Positions 35,992 to 44,127 of a DNA stretch of 64,000 nucleotides are shown in pieces; within the stretch, counting starts at the first letter, position 1; every line of letters begins with the position of its first letter. Origin of the DNA: Streptacidiphilus sp041262525 (GTDB lineage: Bacteria > Actinomycetota > Actinomycetes > Streptomycetales > Streptomycetaceae); the NCBI RefSeq assembly GCF_041262525.1, contig NZ_JBGCCK010000005.1, positions 1-64,000 of the forward strand. The letters are read 5' to 3'. The position numbers and the translations under genes were made by a program. The notes under the pieces were generated by a model. The model was given only the letters and a program-made list of their open reading frames with translations. It ran no database searches and had not been told where the DNA came from.

Positions 35992-36836
35992 TGAATGTCG
36001 ATCGCGCCGCTGGTCGCGGTAGCAGTGATGGAGCCGGACGACGCGGATGTCGGCGCGGGGGTGGCGCCTGGGGCTGAGGGGGCGCTGGGGGGTGAGGTGA
36101 CGGCGAGGCCCTGGTCGATGGCGGGGTCGCCGCCGGAGTAGGTGGAGGCGGTGATCCGGTACTGGCTGCCGCGCGGCAGGGAGAGGTTGATCGCGCCGGA
36201 GGTGACCTTCGCGGTGACCTGGGTCGGCGGTTTGGCGAAGTCCAGGGATACGGCGCCCGAGAAGGCCACGGCCGAGACCTGGGCCGACTGGAGGCTGTCG
36301 CCGGTGATCTCGCCGCTGGAGGCCTGCGCCCTCACCTCCCCGGAGAGGTTGTTCAGATGAATCGCCCCCGAGCTGGTCTCGACGTCGACCGAGCCGGACA
36401 GACCGGTGATCGTGGTCGAGCCCGAGTCGCTCTGCGACAGGACCGAGGCCGCGGCCGGCACCTGGATGTCGAGCTGTGCGCCGCACCCTCCGCCACCGAG
36501 GAACTTCTCCGGGGAGTCACAGCGCACCGCGATCTTCAGGGTCCCGCTGGCGGGGTCGAGCGTCTGGTCGACCACCGGCTTCGAGGTCACCCAACTCAGA
36601 TTCTCCGTGACCGAGGCCGTTCCGTCCTGTCCGGCGACGACCCGGATCGAAGCGGACGGGGCGTCGACCTTCACGGTGCGGACATTGCTGTTCGCGTAAG
36701 GCGTGGTGTGGCTCGCGTGCTGCTCGACCAGCCAGGTCACCACGCTGGTCCCCGAGACCGCCACCGTGACCACCACGACCAGCGCCGCGAGCGCATACCA
36801 GAGGCCGCGGCGCGGCCGGACGAAGGCAGACGTCAT
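35982..36836 (-). CDS. DUF4097 family beta-repeat protein with N-terminal membrane helix
   Basis: A 284-residue protein: one membrane helix near residues 13-35 (ALAALVVVVTVAVSGTSVVTW), then an extracytoplasmic beta-helix-like domain of short repeats (SGSVDVETSSGAIHLNN, VRAQASSGEITGDSL, VTAKVTSGAINLSLP, ITATATSGAIDIHYR). DUF4097 proteins are often encoded with two-component systems and may sense or modify the cell surface. The ATG overlaps the response-regulator stop by 4 bp, so it is the third gene of a kinase-regulator-DUF4097 operon. A Ser/Pro/Ala-rich insert lies before the last repeat. Confidence 0.88.
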   Translation of the reverse strand: MTSAFVRPRRGLWYALAALVVVVTVAVSGTSVVTWLVEQHASHTTPYANSNVRTVKVDAPSASIRVVAGQDGTASVTENLSWVTSKPVVDQTLDPASGTLKIAVRCDSPEKFLGGGGCGAQLDIQVPAAASVLSQSDSGSTTITGLSGSVDVETSSGAIHLNNLSGEVRAQASSGEITGDSLQSAQVSAVAFSGAVSLDFAKPPTQVTAKVTSGAINLSLPRGSQYRITASTYSGGDPAIDQGLAVTSPPSAPSAPGATPAPTSASSGSITATATSGAIDIHYR

Positions 36837-37486
36837 GAGGACTCCTCCGACTCCAGGAACCGCAGCACCGCCATGACCCGCCGGTGCTCGCCGTCCGTCG
36901 GGGCGAGCTGGAGCTTCATGAAGATGTTGTTGATGTGCTTGGCCACCGCGCTCTCGCTGACCACCAGCCCCTGCGCGATCGCCGCGTTGGAGCGACCCTC
37001 CGCCATCAGCGCCAGCACCTCCCGCTCGCGCGGGGTCAGCAGATCCAGCGGGCCGCTCTGCCGGCGCAGCAGCAGCTGTGAGACGACCTCCGGGTCCAGC
37101 GCCGTGCCGCCCGCCGCCACCCGCTCCAGCGCGTCGAGGAAGTCGTCAACATTGCCGACCCGCTCCTTGAGCAGGTAGCCGACACCCCGGGTGTTGCCGG
37201 TCAGCAAGTCGGCGGCGTAGCGCTCCTCGACGTACTGGGACAGCAGCAGCACCGCCGTCTCCGGGTGCTGACGCCGGATCAGCAGCGCGGCCCGGACGCC
37301 CTCGTCCGTGAGCCCCGGCGGCATCCGCACGTCCGTGACCACCACGTCCGGCCGGTGCTCGTCCACGGCTGCCAGCAGTTGCTCCGCGTCGCCCACAGCT
37401 GCCACGACCGTGTAGCCCACAGCCTCCAGCACCTTGACCAGGCCTGCCCGCAGCAGGACCGAGTCCTCGGCGATTACAGCACGCAC
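36833..37486 (-). CDS. NarL/LuxR-family response regulator
   Basis: A 217-residue regulator. The receiver domain has the acidic pair in VIAEDSVLLRAGL, phospho-acceptor Asp in VVVTDVRMPP near residue 54, and Lys in YLLKERVG; the LuxR HTH is at about residues 150-205 (LTPREREVLALMAEGRSNAAIAQ, AVAKHINNIFMKL). It is phosphorylated by the kinase upstream, whose 3' end it overlaps by 13 bp. GTG start at 37486. Confidence 0.92.
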   Translation of the reverse strand: MRAVIAEDSVLLRAGLVKVLEAVGYTVVAAVGDAEQLLAAVDEHRPDVVVTDVRMPPGLTDEGVRAALLIRRQHPETAVLLLSQYVEERYAADLLTGNTRGVGYLLKERVGNVDDFLDALERVAAGGTALDPEVVSQLLLRRQSGPLDLLTPREREVLALMAEGRSNAAIAQGLVVSESAVAKHINNIFMKLQLAPTDGEHRRVMAVLRFLESEESS

Positions 37487-38697
37487 GGCAGCTCCACTCG
37501 AAGAGTCGTCGGGCCCCCGAGGGGGCTGGTGATCTGCAGGATCCCGTCCACCGAGGCGGCGCGCTGGCGCAGCCCGACGAGGCCGGTGCCCTTGGCCGGG
37601 TCAGCTCCGCCGACGCCGTCGTCGACCACTGTGATGATCAGACGGGAGACATTCTCGCGGACCACGATCTCCGCGCGGGACGCCTGGGCGTGCTTGGCGA
37701 TATTGGCCAGCGCCTCGGAGACCACGAAGTAGGCCACCGCCTCCACGGCAGGCGCAGCCCGCCGCTCCAACGCGACATCGAGCTTCACCGGCAGCGGCGC
37801 CCGCGCCGCGATCCCGGACAGCGCCGCGTCCAGGCCCCGGTCCTCCAGCACCACCGGATGCAGGCCGCGGACCAGGTCGCGCAGCTCGGCGATGGCGGCC
37901 TGGGCCTCGTTGTGGGCCTCCTCGATGACCTCCATCGCGCGCGGCGCCTGCTCCTCGGCGGGCAGGTTCTTCAGCATCCGGCGGGCCAGGCCCAGGTTCA
38001 TCGCCAGCGAGACCAACCGTTGCTGCGCACCGTCGTGCAGGTCGCGCTCGATCCGGCGGCGCTCCGCGTCCGCGGCGTCCACGACCTCGGCCCGGCTCTC
38101 CGCCAGGTCCTCGACCCGGCGCGCGAGTTCGCGCGTCCGGCTCGGTCCGAGCAGGCCGGCCGCGGCTCGCGTGTCCATCCACCGCCCCAGCCACGCCAGC
38201 CACGGCGCCGCCAGCAGCAGGACGACGCCGAGCGTCGTCGTCCACATCAGGCTGTGCGAGTTGGCGCGCACGTCGACGCTGTCCGGGAGCGCGAAGTACC
38301 AGGAGGGCAGGCTCGCCAGCACCACTCCGGCCGCCAGGACGAAGAGCACGCCGACGCCGTAGAGCGCCACGACCGCGTTGACCAGGACGTGGTAGGCGAA
38401 CTGCCGCCAGGTCGCCTCCGCGGTCACGATCCGCCAGCGCGCTCGCGGGCTCGGGACCACCGGGATGTCCAGGCGCAACTGTGAGAGGAAACGGCTGCGC
38501 TGGACGCGAGTCAGCCACGGCAGCAGCACGAGTGTGGCCACCGGCACCAGGGCCAGCGTGACGCTGCTCGGCGCGCTGAAGAAGACGGTCGCCGGCAGCA
38601 GGGCCGGCGGCACGGCCGTGGCGAGGAAGGCGATGTCGCGCAGACCCTGACGCCCGTAAGGGGCCAGGACCCAGCGGATCACCCGAACGATTGGCAT
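37474..38697 (-). CDS. Sensor histidine kinase (HisKA_3 type)
   Basis: A 407-residue membrane kinase with about four membrane helices in the first 180 residues, no large external domain, then the dimerisation/phosphoacceptor helix ERRRIERDLHDGAQQRLVSLAM (phospho-His in HDGAQQ) and an ATPase domain (SEALANIAKHAQASR, VVDDGVGGADPAKGTGLVGLRQR). This intramembrane-sensing layout is typical of envelope-stress kinases linked to NarL regulators. ATG 38697. First gene of the operon with the regulator and DUF4097 protein. Confidence 0.93.
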   Translation of the reverse strand: MPIVRVIRWVLAPYGRQGLRDIAFLATAVPPALLPATVFFSAPSSVTLALVPVATLVLLPWLTRVQRSRFLSQLRLDIPVVPSPRARWRIVTAEATWRQFAYHVLVNAVVALYGVGVLFVLAAGVVLASLPSWYFALPDSVDVRANSHSLMWTTTLGVVLLLAAPWLAWLGRWMDTRAAAGLLGPSRTRELARRVEDLAESRAEVVDAADAERRRIERDLHDGAQQRLVSLAMNLGLARRMLKNLPAEEQAPRAMEVIEEAHNEAQAAIAELRDLVRGLHPVVLEDRGLDAALSGIAARAPLPVKLDVALERRAAPAVEAVAYFVVSEALANIAKHAQASRAEIVVRENVSRLIITVVDDGVGGADPAKGTGLVGLRQRAASVDGILQITSPLGGPTTLRVELPCVL

Positions 38698-38748
38698 GCG
38701 CCCAGGCTAGAGGCTGATGATCACACCTGTCGCTGAACCCTGAGCCCC

Positions 38749-38778
38749 CCTAAGGGTGTACCTGGCACCACCCTCAAG
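38749..38778. promoter_or_regulatory. Candidate response-regulator site upstream of the kinase operon
   Basis: CCTAAGGGTG-N10-CACCCTCAAG: the arms match their complement at 8 of 10 positions. It lies about 52 bp upstream of the kinase start, between divergent transcripts, so the regulator may control its own operon here. Confidence 0.45.
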
Positions 38779-38858
38779 ACGGCGACGGACACCACCGATT
38801 TTCACAGAGAGATCGGCCAGTCTTGGCTGAAGCACGGACCCGACGCCAGGAGGACACC

Positions 38859-39275
38859 ATGGGCGACACCGAACTCAGCACGCTCGACCTGGAGTTCCGG
38901 GGCCTCCCGCTGCTGGACTCCCCCTGGTCGGTCCGCTTCGCGCAGGGCACGCGGGGACGCCGGGCGCTGGAGGTCTACAACAACGGCCTGCTGCTGGACG
39001 TGATGGTGGAGACCGCGCTGGCCCCGCAGCTGCTCCGCGGCGCGCGGCGCGGCGCCCGCGACGGACGTCGCTCGGTGCTCGCCTGGGGCCACGTACCGCC
39101 TGGCGGCGAGCCCCCACGGGTCGTCCTCGGCCGGACGGGCACCGAGGCCGAGGCTATCGTCGCCGCCGGCGGCTTCTGGCTCGCCCTGGCGGAGGGCGAC
39201 GCGGACCGCGTCATCGCGCGGAGCGCGGACGGAGTTGAGGAGCAGTTGCGGGTCCGGGCCGGCTGGTCGCGCTAG
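38859..39275 (+). CDS. Conserved hypothetical protein, 138 residues
   Basis: A cytosolic-looking protein without membrane segments. It begins with a short beta-type stretch (LDLEFRGLPLLDSPWSVRF) and has alanine-rich helices later (TEAEAIVAAGGFWLALAEGDADRVI). I do not recognise a family. AGGAGG lies 6 bp before the ATG at 38859, strong evidence that it is translated. It is divergent from the two-component operon, and repeat D begins 6 bp after its stop. Confidence 0.7.
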   Translation: MGDTELSTLDLEFRGLPLLDSPWSVRFAQGTRGRRALEVYNNGLLLDVMVETALAPQLLRGARRGARDGRRSVLAWGHVPPGGEPPRVVLGRTGTEAEAIVAAGGFWLALAEGDADRVIARSADGVEEQLRVRAGWSR

Positions 39276-39281
39276 CGCGGA

Positions 39282-39384
39282 AGGGGCGCGAGGAACTGCG
39301 CGAGCAACCACCCTGTGCGGATGGCCCTGCTCGCTGAGCGACTCACCACTTGGGGTGGCTTGTCGCGCAGTTCCTCGCGCCCCT
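39282..39384 (+). repeat. Palindromic intergenic repeat, copy D
   Basis: A 103-bp copy. Outer arms AGGGGCGCGAGGAACTGCG (39282-39300) and the exact complement at 39366-39384; the inner arms pair as in B. The core CCCTGTGCGGATGGCCCTGC is in plus orientation. It lies between the 138-residue protein gene and the convergent glyS. Confidence 0.9.
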
Positions 39385-39530
39385 GATGGTGCAACTGACC
39401 CTGCTGCCGACCGGTCGCGCCCAAGCGGCGGAGCCGCAAATCAGCAGAGCCTCGCGCCCCTGATGGTGCAACTGACCCTGCAACCGACCCGCCGCATATC
39501 AGCAGAGCCTCGCGCCCCTAAAAGTGCGAC
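39373..39530 (+). repeat. Array of half-elements derived from the palindrome
   Basis: After copy D the right-arm sequence CCTCGCGCCCCT recurs at about 39373, 39449 and 39508. The first two are followed by GATGGTGCAACTGACCCTGC and the last by AAAAGTGCGACTG; the latter two are preceded by ATCAGCAGAG. The same GCAGAGCCTCGCGCCCCT end occurs in copy E at 48150. These pieces cannot form the full hairpin alone and look like products of unequal recombination. Confidence 0.75.
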
Positions 39531-39543
39531 TGAGCGTCTGCTA

Positions 39544-40926
39544 CTAGCAGCCCAGCAGGCGCGGAGCCAGGAAGTTCTGGACCTGGTCCAGCGACACGCG
39601 CGTCTGCTCCATCGTGTCGCGCTCGCGGATCGTCACCGCGTTGTCGTCCAGGGTGTCGAAGTCCACCGTGATGCAGAACGGCGTGCCGATCTCGTCCTGG
39701 CGGCGGTAACGACGGCCGATCGCGCCGGCGTCGTCGAACTCGACGTTCCAGTTCTGGCGCAGGTCCGCGGCCAGACCGCGGGCCTTCGGGGAGAGGTCCG
39801 CGTTGCGCGACAGCGGCAGGACCGCGACCTTGACCGGAGCCAGGCGCGGGTCCAGGCGCATGACGACGCGCTTCTCCATCACGCCCTTCGCGTTCGGCGC
39901 CTCGTCCTCGCGGTAGGCGTCGATCATGAAGGCGAGCATGGCGCGGTTGACGCCCGCCGCCGGCTCGATGACGTAGGGGTACCAGCGCTCGCCGGACTCC
40001 TGGTCGAAGTACTTGAGGTCGACGCCGGAGGCCTCGCTGTGCGACATCAGGTCGTAGTCGGTGCGGTTGGCGATGCCCTCGAGCTCACCGAACTCGTTGC
40101 CGCCGAAGTTGAAGCGGTACTCGATGTCCACGGTGCGCTTGGCGTAGTGGGAGAGCTTCTCCTTCGCGTGCTCGTAGAAGCGGATGTTCTCCTCGCGGAT
40201 GCCGAGGCCGGTGTACCAGTCCCAGCGCTCCTGGAGCCAGTACTCGTGCCACTTCTCGTCCTCGCCCGGCTTGACGAAGAACTCCATCTCCATCTGCTCG
40301 AACTCGCGGGTGCGGAAGATGAAGTTGCCCGGCGTGATCTCGTTGCGGAAGCTCTTACCGGTCTGGGCGATGCCGAACGGCGGCTTCTTGCGCGAGGTGG
40401 TCTGCACGGCGGCGAAGTTGATGAAGATGCCCTGGGCCGTCTCCGGACGGAGGTAGGCCAGGCCGGAAGCGTCCTCGGTCACGCCCAGGTGGGTCTTGAG
40501 CATGCCGGAGAACTGCTTGGGCTCGGTGAACTGGCCCTTGGTGCCGCAGTTCGGGCAGTTGACGTCGGCCAGCCCGTTGGCGGGCAGTCGGCCGTGCTTG
40601 GCCTCGTACGCCTCCTCCAGGTGGTCGGCGCGGTAGCGCTTGTGGCAGGAGGTGCACTCGGTCAGCGGGTCGTTGAAGGTGGCGACGTGTCCGGAGGCCT
40701 CCCAGACCTCGCGGGCCAGGATCACCGAGGAGTCCAGACCCACCACGTCCTCGCGCCCGGTGACCATCGCCCGCCACCACTGGCGCTTGATGTTCTCCTT
40801 CAGCTCGACGCCCAGCGGCCCGTAGTCCCAGGCGGCGCGCTGGCCGCCGTAGATCTCACTGCACGGGTACACGAAGCCACGGCGCTTGCTCAGGCTGACG
40901 ATGGTGTCGATCTTGTCGGCGGCCAC
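39544..40926 (-). CDS. glyS: Glycine-tRNA ligase (class II, dimeric)
   Basis: A 460-residue enzyme charging tRNA-Gly. Class II motifs are visible: motif 1 region WDYGPLGVELKENIKRQWW, motif 2 FRNEITPGNFIFRTREFEQMEMEFF, motif 3 near EPAAGVNRAMLAFM, and a zinc-binding set (CTSCHKRY, CPNCGTKGQ) around residues 95-145. The C-terminal anticodon-binding domain has VAVLPLSRN. The GTG at 40926 (VAADKIDTIVSLSKRRGF) matches known starts; the longer frame to 41043 would cross the znu promoter. It is divergent from znuA. Confidence 0.96.
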   Translation of the reverse strand: MAADKIDTIVSLSKRRGFVYPCSEIYGGQRAAWDYGPLGVELKENIKRQWWRAMVTGREDVVGLDSSVILAREVWEASGHVATFNDPLTECTSCHKRYRADHLEEAYEAKHGRLPANGLADVNCPNCGTKGQFTEPKQFSGMLKTHLGVTEDASGLAYLRPETAQGIFINFAAVQTTSRKKPPFGIAQTGKSFRNEITPGNFIFRTREFEQMEMEFFVKPGEDEKWHEYWLQERWDWYTGLGIREENIRFYEHAKEKLSHYAKRTVDIEYRFNFGGNEFGELEGIANRTDYDLMSHSEASGVDLKYFDQESGERWYPYVIEPAAGVNRAMLAFMIDAYREDEAPNAKGVMEKRVVMRLDPRLAPVKVAVLPLSRNADLSPKARGLAADLRQNWNVEFDDAGAIGRRYRRQDEIGTPFCITVDFDTLDDNAVTIRERDTMEQTRVSLDQVQNFLAPRLLGC

Positions 40927-41043
40927 AGTGCTCTCTTCAGGTACGACGAAGGCGGTCAAGGATGGATTTCCATGCACGCGGATATCACAGGCTACCGGGC
41001 TGCGCCGGTCAGGTTTCAAATCGATTGTCCCTCGGACCATCAT

Positions 41044-41073
41044 TTGACAATCATTTTCATCTTAAGTGAACAT
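41044..41073 (+). promoter_or_regulatory. Zur box overlapping the znuA promoter
   Basis: TGACAATCATTTTCA (41045-41059) is a 7-1-7 dyad close to the actinobacterial Zur box (TGAAAATGATTTTCA type, recalled). It starts within a -35-like TTGACA (41044-41049), and an 18-bp spacer leads to a -10-like GAACAT (41068-41073). Zinc-loaded Zur would therefore block polymerase directly. The local AT-rich composition contrasts with its surroundings. Confidence 0.82.
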
Positions 41074-41080
41074 GGTTTTC

Positions 41081-42049
41081 ATGAACACGCGCTCCGTTCC
41101 GCCTCGCCGCTCCCGTCGTCTCCGCATGACCATCGCCCTGGCGGCCACCGTCGCGGTCGCCGCCACCGCCGTCGTCAGCGGCTTCGGCATGGTCGGCAGC
41201 AGCGCGGAGGAACGGGACGCGAACGGCAGGCTCGACGTGGTCGCGTCGTTCTATCCGCTGGAGTACCTGGCGAAGACGATCGGCGGCAGCCACGTCCAGG
41301 TCACCGACCTCACCGCGCCCGGCGTCGAGCCGCACGACCTGGAGCTCAGCCCCAAGCAGGTGGCCGCCGTGGGCGAGGCCGACCTGGTGCTCCAGCTCAA
41401 GGGCTTCCAGCCGGCCGTCGACGCGGCCGTGAAGCAGGCCGCCCCGGCCCACGTCACCGACGCCGCGGCCCTCTCGCCCCTCGTCGAGCACAGCGGAACA
41501 GGCGAGGACGGCCACGACCACGGCGGCGCCGACGCGCCCGACCCGCACATCTGGCTCGACCCGAGCCGCTACGCCGCCGTCGCCGAAGGCGTCGGCGCGC
41601 GGCTCGCCACCGCCGACCCGGCCCACGCCGCCGCGTACCGGGCCAACACGGAGGCCCTCACCGCCAAGCTGAAGGCCCTCGACGCCGACTTCCGCACCGG
41701 CCTGAAGAACTGCGCCGGCAAGGACTTCCTCACCAGCCACGCCGCCTTCGGCTACCTCGCCGACGCCTACGGCCTGCACCAGATCTCCGTGAGCGGCATC
41801 GACCCCGAGGCCGAGCCCAGCGCCGCGCGCCTCGCCGAGGTCAAGCGGGAGGCCAGGGAACACGGCGTCAGCACCGTCTTCACCGAGACCCTGGCCAGCC
41901 CCAAGCTGGCCGAGACCCTGGCCAAGGAGCTGGGCCTGAAGACCGCCGTGCTCGACCCCCTCGAAGGCGTCGGCAACGGCCACGACTACTTCTCCGTCAT
42001 GCACGCCAACCTGCGCGCCTTGCAGGACGCTCTGGGGTGCACGGCATGA
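41081..42049 (+). CDS. znuA: Zinc ABC transporter substrate-binding protein
   Basis: A 322-residue cluster A-I metal-binding protein that captures zinc outside the cell. A basic N-terminus with a hydrophobic export segment (MTIALAATVAVAATAVVSGF) is followed by ASFYPLEYLAKTIGG and the zinc ligands: GVEPHDLEL, a His/Asp-rich loop (EDGHDHGGADAPDPHIWLD), SHAAFGYLA and the late Asp/Glu. No lipobox cysteine is seen, so anchoring may use the uncleaved helix. The third ATG (41081) fits a leaderless start 7 bases after the -10 element; 41066 (GTG) and 41072 are alternatives. Its stop overlaps znuC (ATGA). Confidence 0.93.
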   Translation: MNTRSVPPRRSRRLRMTIALAATVAVAATAVVSGFGMVGSSAEERDANGRLDVVASFYPLEYLAKTIGGSHVQVTDLTAPGVEPHDLELSPKQVAAVGEADLVLQLKGFQPAVDAAVKQAAPAHVTDAAALSPLVEHSGTGEDGHDHGGADAPDPHIWLDPSRYAAVAEGVGARLATADPAHAAAYRANTEALTAKLKALDADFRTGLKNCAGKDFLTSHAAFGYLADAYGLHQISVSGIDPEAEPSAARLAEVKREAREHGVSTVFTETLASPKLAETLAKELGLKTAVLDPLEGVGNGHDYFSVMHANLRALQDALGCTA

Positions 42050-42798
42050 CCACCCCGACCGCGCTGACCGTCCCGACCGCGCTGACCATGCGCGCCGTCC
42101 ACGTCGTGCGCGGCGGCCGGCCGGTGCTGCGCGGGCTGGACCTCACCGTCCGGCCCGGCGAGATCGTCGCGCTGCTCGGCGGCAACGGCTCCGGCAAGTC
42201 CACCGCCGTCCAGGCCGCCGTCGGCGCGCTGCCGCTCGCGGCCGGACGCGTCGAACTCTTCGGCACCCCGCTCCCCCGCTTCCGCGCCTGGAAGCGCCTC
42301 GGCTACGTGCCACAGCGCAGCACCGCCGCGAGCGGTGTCCCTGCGACCGTCCGCGAGGTGGCCGCTGCCGGGCGGCTGGCGCACCACCGGCTGCTCCCCT
42401 TCCGCCGCGTCGACGCGGACGCCGTGGACGCGGCCCTGGACGCCGTCGGCCTGCTGGACCGCGCCGACGACGGCGTCGAGTCGCTCTCCGGCGGCCAGCA
42501 GCAGCGCGTGCTGATCGCCCGCGCGCTCGCCGGACGGCCGGACCTGCTGGTGATGGACGAGCCGCTGGCCGCCGTCGACACCGCGCAACAGCAGGTGCTC
42601 GCCGACGCCGTCGCGGCCGAGGCCTTCCGCGGCACGGCCGTTCTGCTCGTGCTGCACGAACTCGGCCCGATGCGGGGCCTGATCGACCGCCGCGTCGTCC
42701 TCGACGCCGGACGCGAGCTGAAACCCGACACCGGCTGCTGCCCCGGCCCGGTCGGCTCCCCCGCCGACCTCACCGCGACGATCGGCCTCCTCGCATGA
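42046..42798 (+). CDS. znuC: Zinc ABC transporter ATP-binding protein
   Basis: A 250-residue ATPase: Walker A GGNGSGKST near residue 46, Q-loop YVPQRS, signature SGGQQQRV, Walker B LLVMDEP and H-loop LVLHELG. It powers zinc uptake with ZnuA and ZnuB. The ATG overlaps the znuA stop and its own stop overlaps the znuB start, both by 4 bp. The C-terminal CCPG segment is an unusual extension that could bind metal, though this is speculation. Confidence 0.94.
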   Translation: MTTPTALTVPTALTMRAVHVVRGGRPVLRGLDLTVRPGEIVALLGGNGSGKSTAVQAAVGALPLAAGRVELFGTPLPRFRAWKRLGYVPQRSTAASGVPATVREVAAAGRLAHHRLLPFRRVDADAVDAALDAVGLLDRADDGVESLSGGQQQRVLIARALAGRPDLLVMDEPLAAVDTAQQQVLADAVAAEAFRGTAVLLVLHELGPMRGLIDRRVVLDAGRELKPDTGCCPGPVGSPADLTATIGLLA

Positions 42799-43703
42799 AC
42801 GGCCTGCTCTCCCACGAGTTCATGCGCAACGCGCTGCTCGCCGCGATCCTGGTCGGCGTCGCCGCGCCCGCGGTCGGGATCTACCTGGTCCAGCGGCGAC
42901 AGGCGATCATGGGCGACGGCATCGGGCACGTCGCGCTGACCGGTGTCGCGCTCGGCTTCCTCTTCCAGACCAGCCCCGTCTGGACCGCCGTCGTCGTCTC
43001 CGCGCTCGGCGCGGTGGCGATGGAGCTGATCCGCGCCCACGGCCACGCCCGCGGGGATCTGGCCCTGGCCATGCTCTTCTACGGCGGCATGGCCGGCGGC
43101 GCGCTGATCATCAGTCTCGCCCCCGGGGCCTCGATGGCCAGCCTCAACACCTACCTGTGGGGCTCGATCCTCACCGTCTCCCGCGCGGACCTGCTGGTCA
43201 TGGCCGTGCTCGCGGCACTGGTCTGCGCGATCTGCTTCGGGCTGCGGCGGCAGCTCTTCGCGGTCTGCCAGGACGAGGCCTTCGCCAGGGTCACCGGTCT
43301 CCCGGTCCGCCTGCTCAACCTGCTGCTCGCGGTCACCGCCGCCGTGACCGTCACCGTGGCGATGCGGGTCGTCGGACTGCTGCTGGTCAGCGCGTTGATG
43401 GTGGTGCCGGTCGCGGCGGCGCAGCGGGTCGGCCGGGCGTTCGCGCTGACGCAGGGGCTGGCCGTCGTCATCGGCGTGCTGGTCTGCCTGGGCGGAACGG
43501 TCGGTTCCTACTACGTGGACGTGCCCTCCGGGCCGGCGATCGTCGTGCTGGCGATGGCGGCCTTCGCGTCGCTCGCGGTGGCCGGATCCGTGCTCGCCAA
43601 GCTCCGCTCGCCCAGACTCTCCCGCAGTTCGGCATCCGATCGGCCTCGAACTGGCACAATGGCGGCTGAAGTATCCGTTCGAGAGCCGCAGGAGAGCCGG
43701 TGA
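42795..43703 (+). CDS. znuB: Zinc ABC transporter permease
   Basis: A 302-residue ABC-3 type permease with about eight membrane helices. The loop GDGIGHVALTGVALGF contacts the ATPase, and GLLLVSALMVVPVAAAQRVGR is a conserved late helix region. The polar C-terminal 35 residues are cytosolic. It overlaps znuC by 4 bp and the zur gene by 4 bp. Confidence 0.94.
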   Translation: MNGLLSHEFMRNALLAAILVGVAAPAVGIYLVQRRQAIMGDGIGHVALTGVALGFLFQTSPVWTAVVVSALGAVAMELIRAHGHARGDLALAMLFYGGMAGGALIISLAPGASMASLNTYLWGSILTVSRADLLVMAVLAALVCAICFGLRRQLFAVCQDEAFARVTGLPVRLLNLLLAVTAAVTVTVAMRVVGLLLVSALMVVPVAAAQRVGRAFALTQGLAVVIGVLVCLGGTVGSYYVDVPSGPAIVVLAMAAFASLAVAGSVLAKLRSPRLSRSSASDRPRTGTMAAEVSVREPQESR

Positions 43704-44125
43704 CCCCCGCGAACCAGTCGTCCCCCGCCAGGTCGACCCGTCAGCGCACCGCCGTCGCCTCGCTGCTCGCGGAGGTCGACGACTTCCGCAGCGCGCAGGA
43801 GCTGCACGACCTCCTCAAGCACCGGGGCGACTCGGTCGGCCTGACCACGGTCTACCGCACCCTGCAGTCGCTCGCCGACGCGGGCGAGATCGACGTGCTG
43901 CGCACCGACGACGGCGAGGCCGTCTACCGCCGCTGCAGCAGCGGTCACCATCACCACCTGGTCTGCCGCTCCTGCGGCCGGACCGTCGAGGTCGAGGGGC
44001 CGGCCGTGGAGCGCTGGGCCGAGGGCGTCGCCAGCGAGCACGGCTTCGTCGACATCGCGCACACCTTGGAGATCTTCGGCACCTGCGCCGAGTGCGCGGC
44101 CGCCCAGGCCGCCGCGCAGTCCTGA
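43700..44125 (+). CDS. zur: Zinc uptake regulator (Fur family)
   Basis: A 141-residue metalloregulator that represses zinc uptake when zinc is plentiful. The winged helix covers about residues 10-80 (TRQRTAVASLLAEV, DSVGLTTVYRTLQSLAD); the metal sites include the HHHH stretch in CSSGHHHHLVCRSCGRTVEVEG and CxxC pairs CRSC and CAEC (structural zinc). Cotranscribed with znuACB and so subject to its own Zur box at 41045. GTG start at 43700. It converges on uppS with a 2-bp gap. Confidence 0.95.
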   Translation: MTPANQSSPARSTRQRTAVASLLAEVDDFRSAQELHDLLKHRGDSVGLTTVYRTLQSLADAGEIDVLRTDDGEAVYRRCSSGHHHHLVCRSCGRTVEVEGPAVERWAEGVASEHGFVDIAHTLEIFGTCAECAAAQAAAQS

Positions 44126-44127
44126 CC

